From Pseudomonadota bacterium (GTDB lineage Bacteria; Pseudomonadota; Gammaproteobacteria; Burkholderiales; Gallionellaceae): a stretch of DNA of 6,968 bases. The stretch is from contig JAJXTT010000093.1 of the NCBI GenBank assembly GCA_021783525.1, forward strand, positions 1 through 6,968, given 5' to 3'. Below the pieces are notes generated by a model. The model ran no database searches, was not told the origin of the DNA, and saw nothing but the letters and a program-made list of their open reading frames with translations. The position numbers were made by a program, and so were the translations under genes. Position 1 is the first letter of the stretch. Every line of letters begins with the position of its first letter. Shown one piece after another: positions 1-4,462 of the stretch.

Positions 1-493
1 GCCGCAGGTGCTGCAGGAAACGCAGGCAGGGCCGGTGGCCCTGCTGTTCGGCACCGAGATGTCCGGGCTGACCAACGAGGAAATGGGCAAGGCCCAGTTG
101 GGGGTGAACATTCCGGCGGATCCGGCATTTTCCTCGCTCAACATCGCAGCCGCGGTACAGGTGATGGCTTACGAGTTGAGCGTGGCGGCGCAAAGCTACG
201 CGCCGGTTGTCCCGCAAACGGCCGGCGCCGCCAGTAACGTGTCGAAGGTGCGGCCTGCAACGCACGAAAGAGTCGAAGGGTTCTATGCCCATCTGGAAAA
301 GACGCTGTTCGAGATCGGTTTCTTCACCACGCAGAACCCGGCGCGGCTGATGCAGCGCCTGCGCCGCCTGTACTCCCGTACCCGTCTGGAGGATGAGGAG
401 ATCAACATCCTGCGCGGTATGCTGACTGTGGCAACCGAGTACAATGCCCGTCTGAAAAAGCGCTATGCGGAAGAGCATCCAGATGTTCAATAA
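1..493 (+). CDS. trmJ: tRNA (cytidine/uridine-32-2'-O)-methyltransferase TrmJ, 3' part
   Basis: The 5' end lies outside the window; the reading frame is open from base 2. TrmJ is a SPOUT-family (TrmH-like) enzyme that 2'-O-methylates position 32 in the tRNA anticodon loop, using S-adenosylmethionine. The visible part carries the two C-terminal SPOUT motifs that build the knotted cofactor site: FGTEMSGLTNEE at 47-82 and SSLN followed by AAAVQVMAYEL from 131. A helical C-terminal extension follows (EGFYAHLEKTLFEIGFF and RLMQRLRRLYSRTRL), typical of TrmJ and absent from short TrmL-like proteins. The gene ends with TAA at 491-493, and its last 11 nt overlap the chosen cysE start, suggesting co-transcription. 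In E. coli trmJ also sits just upstream of iscR, which supports the name; here cysE lies between them. The family call is firm; the exact target nucleotide is inferred from orthology. Confidence 0.93.
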   Translation, partial: PQVLQETQAGPVALLFGTEMSGLTNEEMGKAQLGVNIPADPAFSSLNIAAAVQVMAYELSVAAQSYAPVVPQTAGAASNVSKVRPATHERVEGFYAHLEKTLFEIGFFTTQNPARLMQRLRRLYSRTRLEDEEINILRGMLTVATEYNARLKKRYAEEHPDVQ

Positions 494-1214
494 CATTAGA
501 GAAGATATCAACAGCGTGTTCGACCGCGATCCGGCGGCGCGCACCACGTTCGAGGTCATCACCTGCTATCCGGGCCTGCATGCCCGCATCTTCCATCGCC
601 TGTCCAACACGCTGTGGCACATGCGGCTGAAATGGCTGGCACGTTTCATTTCGCACTTCGCGCGCTGGTTCACCGGCATCGAGATCCATCCGGGCGCGAC
701 CATCGGGCGGCGCTTCTTCATTGACCATGGCATGGGTGTGGTAATTGGTGAAACCGCCGAGATCGGCGACGACGTGACCATGTATCACGGTGTGACCCTC
801 GGCGGGACCTCGTGGAAGGAAGGCAAACGCCATCCTACCCTGGGCAATGGCGTGGTGATCGGGGCAGGCGCGAAGGTGCTTGGCCCTATCCATATCGGCA
901 ACGGTGCGAAGATCGGCTCCAACGCGGTGGTGGTGAAGGACGTCCCGGCAGGTGCCACGGCGGCCGGAATTCCCGCGCGCATCCTGGATGAGGAAAAGAA
1001 AATTTCCCATGGATTCAACGCCTACGGTGTTGGGAACGACAAGGATGACCCCTTGGCCAAAGCCATTCACGGGCTGCTGGGGCATAGCGTCACAGTCGAC
1101 CAGCGCATAGAATTTATCCTGCAGCAGCTGGAAAAGATGGGTGTGCGCGTAGAAGAAGAACGGGCGACCGCCGACAAGTTCGACCCCAAACATTTGAATA
1201 AAATTGTTGATTAA
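483..1214 (+). CDS. cysE: Serine O-acetyltransferase (short form)
   Basis: Transfers acetyl from acetyl-CoA to L-serine, giving O-acetylserine for cysteine synthesis in the cytosol. The protein is 243 aa, shorter than the 273-aa E. coli enzyme because the N-terminal helical domain is reduced. After an N-terminal helical part (FEVITCYPGLHARIFHRL) comes a left-handed beta-helix of hexapeptide repeats from about residue 68 to 165. Likely catalytic residues are the Asp81-His82 pair (IDHGMGVVIGE) and His117 (KRHPTLG), matching E. coli Asp157-His158 and His193. AAGIPAR closes the helix. I chose ATG 483 because GGAAGAG at 469-475 lies 7 nt upstream and MFNNIREDI matches the family N-terminus; an in-frame ATG at 465 would add six residues. 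The C-terminus is Ile-Val-Asp, not the terminal Ile used by many CysE proteins to bind cysteine synthase. Its place before iscR, also seen in Azotobacter and Pseudomonas, suggests it feeds cysteine to IscS. Confidence 0.95.
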   Translation: MFNNIREDINSVFDRDPAARTTFEVITCYPGLHARIFHRLSNTLWHMRLKWLARFISHFARWFTGIEIHPGATIGRRFFIDHGMGVVIGETAEIGDDVTMYHGVTLGGTSWKEGKRHPTLGNGVVIGAGAKVLGPIHIGNGAKIGSNAVVVKDVPAGATAAGIPARILDEEKKISHGFNAYGVGNDKDDPLAKAIHGLLGHSVTVDQRIEFILQQLEKMGVRVEEERATADKFDPKHLNKIVD

Positions 1215-1227
1215 AAGAATCGGGTAT
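1203..1227 (+). promoter_or_regulatory. Candidate type 1 IscR operator
   Basis: A 25-bp stretch agrees with the E. coli iscR type 1 IscR site, as I recall it, at about 17-18 of 25 positions. The shared parts are the left half (ATTGTTGA, against ATAGTTGA) and the right half (TCGGGTAT, against TCGGGAAT). It begins inside the last codons of cysE and covers the -35 element and most of the spacer of the predicted promoter, where bound [2Fe-2S]-IscR would block RNA polymerase. I infer negative autoregulation of the isc operon. No convincing second site was seen. The match was made by eye. Confidence 0.72.
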
Positions 1228-1235
1228 TCTATGAT
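1207..1235 (+). promoter_or_regulatory. Predicted sigma-70 promoter of the isc operon
   Basis: The -35 element TTGATT (1207-1212) and -10 element TATGAT (1230-1235) are separated by exactly 17 nt. Each differs from consensus by one or two bases. The -35 overlaps the cysE stop codon (TAA, 1212-1214). Transcription would start near 1241-1243, giving an iscR leader of about 70 nt. It lies directly upstream of iscR and coincides with the candidate IscR operator, so it is the probable main promoter of iscR-iscX. Read-through from trmJ-cysE is possible because no terminator is visible between cysE and iscR. Confidence 0.75.
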
Positions 1236-1263
1236 GTCCGTAAGTTTTACAGGGATTAAGGGG

Positions 1264-1296
1264 ATGGCGGTTCATCCATCTTGTTTGAACATTTGA
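1264..1296 (+). other. Possible leader peptide in the iscR 5' UTR
   Basis: A 10-codon frame (MAVHPSCLNI, then TGA) lies inside the predicted iscR leader, with AGGG at 1251-1254 nine nt before its ATG. Its stop is 15 nt before the iscR start. Nothing but position and a plausible ribosome binding site supports translation. A frame this short is common by chance, so I list it as a weak candidate only. Confidence 0.15.
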
Positions 1297-1311
1297 AAAT
1301 AGGGGAAAGTT

Positions 1312-1785
1312 ATGAGACTCACAACCAAAGGGCGGTTTGCAGTAACGGCAATGGTCGATCTGGCAATGCGTGGCGGAAAAGGTCCCGTGACATTGGCGGG
1401 CATCAGCGAGCGGCAGAAGATATCGCTCTCTTATCTGGAGCAGTTGTTCGGCAAGCTGCGCCGCAACAATGTGGTGGCCAGCGTGCGCGGCCCGGGCGGC
1501 GGCTATTGCCTGGCGCGTCCCGCGAACAAGATCACGATGGTCGATATCATCACCGCGGTGGACGAAGCGCTGGATGCCACAAATTGCGGAACGAAAGGCA
1601 ATTGCGACAACGGCAAGCCGTGTCTGACGCATGACCTGTGGTTCGGACTTAACGAGTCCATCCACGAATATCTGGGCAAGATCAATCTCCAGCAGTTGGT
1701 GGATGGCCAGAGCAAGATCGGCACTCCGGAAATGTCGCCCGTCATGATGACGAAACACGATACTTCGTCGCGCGTGACCGCATAA
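1312..1785 (+). CDS. iscR: Fe-S cluster-sensing transcriptional regulator IscR
   Basis: A 157-aa Rrf2-family repressor that senses cellular Fe-S status through its own [2Fe-2S] cluster and controls the isc promoter. The N-terminal winged helix-turn-helix is clear (MRLTTKGRFAVTAMVDLA, SLSYLEQLFGKLRR, then the wing VRGPGGGY). The cluster ligands Cys92, Cys98, Cys104 and His107 sit exactly where they do in E. coli IscR, within NCGTKGNC and PCLTHDLW. The C-terminal tail is short and probably disordered. ATG 1312 is preceded by AGGGGAAAG at 1301-1309, a strong ribosome binding site. One extra cysteine, Cys66, follows the wing where E. coli has leucine. The gene is first in the isc operon, behind its own predicted promoter and operator. 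A 70-nt gap containing a stem-loop separates it from iscS. Confidence 0.97.
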   Translation: MRLTTKGRFAVTAMVDLAMRGGKGPVTLAGISERQKISLSYLEQLFGKLRRNNVVASVRGPGGGYCLARPANKITMVDIITAVDEALDATNCGTKGNCDNGKPCLTHDLWFGLNESIHEYLGKINLQQLVDGQSKIGTPEMSPVMMTKHDTSSRVTA

Positions 1786-1837
1786 AAAAGCAATCGGCCA
1801 TCGGGCTTGAGCATCAGGCAACGCCCGGTGGCCATTG
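1784..1837 (-). terminator. Possible - strand intrinsic terminator
   Basis: Read on the - strand, the same stem-loop is followed one base later by six T residues (complement of 1784-1789), the form of a Rho-independent terminator. It would stop antisense transcripts coming from within iscS before they enter iscR. No antisense gene or promoter is visible, so its use is unknown, and the T-run may simply reflect the A-rich end of iscR. Confidence 0.4.
1791..1837 (+). promoter_or_regulatory. Stem-loop in the iscR-iscS intergenic region
   Basis: The arms are 1791-1806 and 1823-1837. Four pairs (CAAT/ATTG), a bulged C at 1795, five pairs (GGCCA/TGGCC), a T-G wobble and five pairs (CGGGC/GCCCG) give about 15 pairs. 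Three more (TTG 1807-1809 with CAA 1819-1821, one bulged C) could narrow the loop to nine nt. No T-run follows it on the + strand, so it is not a + strand intrinsic terminator. It ends 6 nt before the iscS ribosome binding site. In E. coli a structure between iscR and iscS protects the iscR part of the message when RyhB triggers decay of iscSUA; a similar role here is inference. Confidence 0.7.
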
Positions 1838-1855
1838 GCAACAGGAGAAGATGAA

Positions 1856-3070
1856 ATGACGTTGCACCTGCCTATCTACATGGATTATTCAGCGACCACG
1901 CCGGTCGACCCGCGCGTTGCCGAGGCGATGATTCCGTATCTGACCGAGAAGTTCGGCAATCCCGCTTCGCGTTCGCATTCCTTCGGCTGGGTGGCGGACG
2001 AGGCTGTGGAGCGCGCGCGCGCGCAGGTCGCGGCCCTGGTCAACGCCGACCCGAAAGAGATCGTGTGGACGTCGGGTGCGACCGAATCGAACAATCTTGC
2101 GCTGAAGGGCGCGGCGAACTTCTACGCCGACAAGGGCAAGCACATCGTCACGGTGCAGACCGAACACAAGGCTGTGCTCGATACGGTGCGCGAACTTGAG
2201 CGCCAGGGCTTCAGCGCGACCTACCTCGATCCGGAACCGAACGGCCTGCTCGATCTGGAGAAACTCAGGGCAGCATTGCGCCCCGATACCATCATCGTAT
2301 CGGTGATGTACGTGAACAACGAGATCGGCGTGATCCAGGATATCGCGGCGATCGGCGAAATATGCCGCGAGCGCGGCGTCCTGTTCCATGTCGACGCGGC
2401 TCAGGCGACGGGCAAGGTGGTGATCGACCTGCAGAAGCTCAAGGTCGACCTGATGAGCTTCTCGGCACACAAGACCTACGGCCCGAAAGGCATCGGCGCC
2501 CTGTATGTGCGCCGCAAACCGCGCGTGCGCCTGGAAGCGCAGATGCACGGCGGCGGGCATGAGCGCGGTTTCCGCTCCGGCACTTTGCCGACGCATCAGA
2601 TCGTCGGCATGGGCGAGGCGTTCCACATCGCCAAAATGGAGATGGCGACCGAGAACGAGCGTGTCCGCATGTTGCGCGACCGGTTGTGGAAAGGCCTGTC
2701 CGGCATGGAGGAGGTCTACCTCAACGGCGATATGGAACAGCGCGTACCGCACAACCTGAATGTGAGCTTCAACTTCGTCGAAGGCGAATCGCTCATCATG
2801 GCAGTGAAAGACATTGCGGTCTCCAGCGGCTCGGCTTGTACATCCGCCAGCCTGGAGCCATCGTACGTACTGCGCGCCCTGGGTCGCAACGACGAACTGG
2901 CGCACAGCTCCATTCGTTTCACTGTGGGGAGATTCACCACTGTAGAAGAGGTGGATTTTGCAGTGAAACTATTGCAGGAAAAGATTGCCAAACTTCGCGA
3001 CCTCTCTCCATTGTGGGAGATGTTCAAAGACGGAGTGGATTTGAATTCGGTGCAATGGGCCGCACATTAA
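1856..3070 (+). CDS. iscS: Cysteine desulfurase IscS
   Basis: A 404-aa PLP-dependent, fold type I aminotransferase-like enzyme (class V), the same length as E. coli IscS. It converts L-cysteine to alanine and carries the sulfur as a persulfide to IscU and other acceptors. The PLP lysine is Lys206 (SAHKTYGPKG); His104 (TEHKAVLDT), Asp180 and Gln183 (HVDAAQ) line the cofactor. The catalytic loop has Cys328 in SSGSACTSASLEP. The C-terminal tail (LSPLWEMFKDGVDLNSVQWAAH) has the family form used for partner contact. ATG 1856 has AGGAGAAG at 1843-1850, 5 nt upstream, and gives the usual N-terminus (LPIYMDYSATTPVDPR); an in-frame TTG at 1835 lies inside the preceding stem-loop and was not used. IscU follows after a 94-nt gap filled by heptamer repeats. 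Confidence 0.98.
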   Translation: MTLHLPIYMDYSATTPVDPRVAEAMIPYLTEKFGNPASRSHSFGWVADEAVERARAQVAALVNADPKEIVWTSGATESNNLALKGAANFYADKGKHIVTVQTEHKAVLDTVRELERQGFSATYLDPEPNGLLDLEKLRAALRPDTIIVSVMYVNNEIGVIQDIAAIGEICRERGVLFHVDAAQATGKVVIDLQKLKVDLMSFSAHKTYGPKGIGALYVRRKPRVRLEAQMHGGGHERGFRSGTLPTHQIVGMGEAFHIAKMEMATENERVRMLRDRLWKGLSGMEEVYLNGDMEQRVPHNLNVSFNFVEGESLIMAVKDIAVSSGSACTSASLEPSYVLRALGRNDELAHSSIRFTVGRFTTVEEVDFAVKLLQEKIAKLRDLSPLWEMFKDGVDLNSVQWAAH

Positions 3071-3080
3071 AATGAAAGCA

Positions 3081-3108
3081 GGATGCGGGATACAGGATAC
3101 GGGATACA
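3081..3108 (+). repeat. Tandem 7-bp repeat, four copies (GGATRCR)
   Basis: The copies are GGATGCG, GGATACA, GGATACG and GGATACA, back to back. Variation is confined to positions 5 and 7 of the unit. It starts 10 nt after the iscS stop codon. Confidence 0.9.
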
Positions 3109-3125
3109 GCCCAGCTGGCATTACC

Positions 3126-3153
3126 GAATCCTGAATCCTGAATCCTGAATCCT
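3126..3153 (+). repeat. Tandem 7-bp repeat, four exact copies (GAATCCT)
   Basis: Four identical units stand back to back, followed directly by the iscU ribosome binding site. Exact copies suggest recent expansion or copy-number slippage. Copy number here would change the distance and structure upstream of iscU but not its reading frame. Confidence 0.93.
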
Positions 3154-3164
3154 AGGAGAAATTC

Positions 3165-3581
3165 ATGGCTTACAGCAATAAGGTATTGGATCACTACGAG
3201 AATCCGCGCAACGTCGGCTCCCTGGACAAGGAAGACGATTACGTGGGCACGGGCATGGTCGGTGCTCCGGCATGCGGCGACGTGATGAAGCTGCAGATCA
3301 AGGTCGGCAAGGACGGTATCATTGAGGACGCAAAGTTCAAGACGTACGGTTGCGGGTCGGCAATCGCTTCCAGTTCGCTGGTCACAGAATGGGTGAAGGG
3401 CAAGACAGTGGATCAGGCGCTGGCGATCAAGAATACCCATATCGCAGAAGAACTCGCCTTGCCGCCGGTGAAGATACACTGTTCCATCCTGGCTGAAGAT
3501 GCGATCAAGGCGGCCGTGGCGGACTACAAGGCCAAGCATGGCTCCACTGTGGAGACCGCGGCTTGCAACGGCAATAAATAA
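3165..3581 (+). CDS. iscU: Fe-S cluster assembly scaffold IscU
   Basis: A 138-aa scaffold on which [2Fe-2S] clusters are built from IscS sulfur, iron and ferredoxin electrons before transfer to apo-proteins. The active-site residues are all present: Cys37 and Asp39 (GAPACGDV), Cys63 (YGCGSAIASSS), and His105-Cys106 (KIHCSILAEDAI). The HscA recognition motif LPPVK is at residues 99-103, exactly as in E. coli, so the HscBA chaperone step should apply. The C-terminal tail is about ten residues longer than in E. coli and carries an extra Cys134, outside the active site. ATG 3165 is preceded by AGGAG at 3154-3158 with a 6-nt spacer. IscA follows after 13 nt. The heptamer hairpin directly upstream is the one obvious candidate for a regulatory element of this gene. 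Confidence 0.98.
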   Translation: MAYSNKVLDHYENPRNVGSLDKEDDYVGTGMVGAPACGDVMKLQIKVGKDGIIEDAKFKTYGCGSAIASSSLVTEWVKGKTVDQALAIKNTHIAEELALPPVKIHCSILAEDAIKAAVADYKAKHGSTVETAACNGNK

Positions 3582-3594
3582 ATAGGGACACGAA

Positions 3595-3918
3595 ATGGCG
3601 ATCTCGTTGACAGAAAATGCGGCGAAACATGTGCAGAATTTCCTGGCCAAGCGCGGCAAAGGCGTGGGCCTGCGCCTCGGCGTGCGTACCAGCGGCTGTT
3701 CGGGCATGGCATACAAGCTTGAGTTCGCCGACGCGGTGGATAGCGAGGATCTGAAATTCGTCAGCAATGGCGTGACGGTCCTGGTGGACCAGCACAGCCT
3801 GCCTTACATCGACGGCATGGAACTGGATTACACCCGCGAGGGCTTGAATGAAGGGTTCAAGTTCAACAACCCGAATGTCAAGGACGCTTGCGGTTGCGGG
3901 GAAAGTTTCAAGGTTTGA
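3595..3918 (+). CDS. iscA: Iron-sulfur cluster carrier IscA (A-type)
   Basis: A 107-aa HesB/IscA-family protein, identical in length to E. coli IscA. A-type carriers bind iron or Fe-S clusters and hand them to targets, mainly in [4Fe-4S] maturation. The three conserved cysteines are Cys35 (TSGCSGMAY) and Cys99/Cys101 (DACGCGESF). ATG 3595 has AGGGA at 3584-3588, 6 nt upstream. The gene sits between iscU and hscB, and its stop TGA overlaps the hscB ATG by one base (TGATG), a usual sign of coupled translation. The alternative A-type name erpA is less likely given the position and length. Confidence 0.97.
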   Translation: MAISLTENAAKHVQNFLAKRGKGVGLRLGVRTSGCSGMAYKLEFADAVDSEDLKFVSNGVTVLVDQHSLPYIDGMELDYTREGLNEGFKFNNPNVKDACGCGESFKV

Positions 3919-4460
3919 TGGACATCCTTAACCTGGATTTCCAGCAGGACTTCTTCCAGCTCTTCAACCTTCCGGCAACATTCAAAATCGACAGCGCCGC
4001 GCTGGAGCGGGGTTTCCTTGCACTGCAGGCGCAGGTTCATCCCGACAAATTCGCCCATCTTTCCGAGGCGGAACGCCGCCTCTCCATGCAATGGGCGACG
4101 CGCGTGAATGAGGGGTACCAGACCCTGCGCAATCCCCTGAATCGTGCGCGCTACCTGTTGTTGCAGCACGGTGTGGATACGCAGGAAGAGAGCAATACCG
4201 CGATGCCGGTCGACTTCCTGATGCAGCAGATGGAATGGCGCGAAGCGCTTGAAGCCGCGAAGCAGGCAAAGGACAGCGCGGCGCTGGACGAACTGGAACA
4301 GCGCATGCAGCATGAAGTGAGGATTTTGCAACAACAACTCAGTACCGATATCGACGACACTCGCGATTACGCGGCCGCTTCCGGTATAGTGCGCAAGCTC
4401 AAATTTCTTGAGAAACTGGCGGAAGAAATCGGATCCGCATTTGACGAACTAGATTCCTGA
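3918..4460 (+). CDS. hscB: Fe-S assembly co-chaperone HscB (J-domain protein)
   Basis: A 180-aa J-domain co-chaperone that delivers IscU to HscA and stimulates its ATPase. The N-terminal J domain contains the diagnostic HPD at residues 41-43 (VHPDKFAHL). The C-terminal part is a helical bundle; its segment DFLMQQMEWREALEAA corresponds to the IscU-binding surface of E. coli HscB (Leu, Met and acidic positions), and RKLKFLEKL near the end is also conserved. It is nine residues longer at the N-terminus than the 171-aa E. coli protein. I chose ATG 3918, which overlaps the iscA stop by one base with AAGG at 3910-3913 just upstream; the open frame runs further back but inside iscA. hscA begins 2 nt after its stop. 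Confidence 0.96.
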   Translation: MDILNLDFQQDFFQLFNLPATFKIDSAALERGFLALQAQVHPDKFAHLSEAERRLSMQWATRVNEGYQTLRNPLNRARYLLLQHGVDTQEESNTAMPVDFLMQQMEWREALEAAKQAKDSAALDELEQRMQHEVRILQQQLSTDIDDTRDYAAASGIVRKLKFLEKLAEEIGSAFDELDS

Positions 4461-4462
4461 AT

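Larger units (their letters stand above)
3080..3153. repeat. Heptamer-repeat inverted repeat (long imperfect hairpin) between iscS and iscU
   Basis: Two tandem arrays of a 7-bp unit face each other. The left arm (3081-3108) has four copies of GGATRCR; the right arm (3126-3153) has four exact copies of GAATCCT. In RNA or single-stranded DNA they can pair over about 28-29 positions, with one internal mismatch per 7-bp unit and a few G-T wobbles. The loop is about 16 nt (3109-3124) and contains the palindrome CCAGCTGG. The right arm ends one base before the AGGAG ribosome binding site of iscU. Similar GGATTCA-like heptamer arrays occur between genes in other proteobacteria, from memory. The effect on iscU translation or mRNA stability is unknown. 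Confidence 0.85.

Noticed and set aside
1238..1253. Small inverted repeat at the predicted isc transcription start
   Set aside because: Only four continuous pairs (GTAA/TTAC) with a 3-nt loop; too weak to call a regulatory element.
1215..1311. Terminator between cysE and iscR
   Set aside because: No GC-rich stem followed by a T-run was found; the region holds the promoter and iscR leader only.
1791..1840. + strand Rho-independent terminator after iscR
   Set aside because: The stem-loop is followed by GCAACAGGAG, not a T-run, and the iscS ribosome binding site comes at once.
2011..2024. (GC)7 tract in iscS and a similar tract near 5745-5757 in hscA, possible Z-DNA or slippage sites
   Set aside because: Both encode conserved Arg-Ala residues (ERARAQ and SARAQE) and are expected from GC-rich codon use.
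1889..2905. Long - strand open frame opposite iscS (and similar frames opposite hscA, 4367-5803, and cysE, 402-1193)
   Set aside because: These lie antisense to clear conserved genes in GC-rich DNA, and their translations resemble no family I know. They are shadows of the + strand coding pattern.
3081..3153. Regular short repeats that might suggest a CRISPR array
   Set aside because: Units are only 7 bp, directly abutting and without spacers, and no cas genes are near.
3888..3917. Upstream extension of the hscB frame by ten residues
   Set aside because: It lies inside the conserved Cys99/Cys101 end of iscA, and the ATG at 3918 fits the HscB N-terminus and the overlap pattern.
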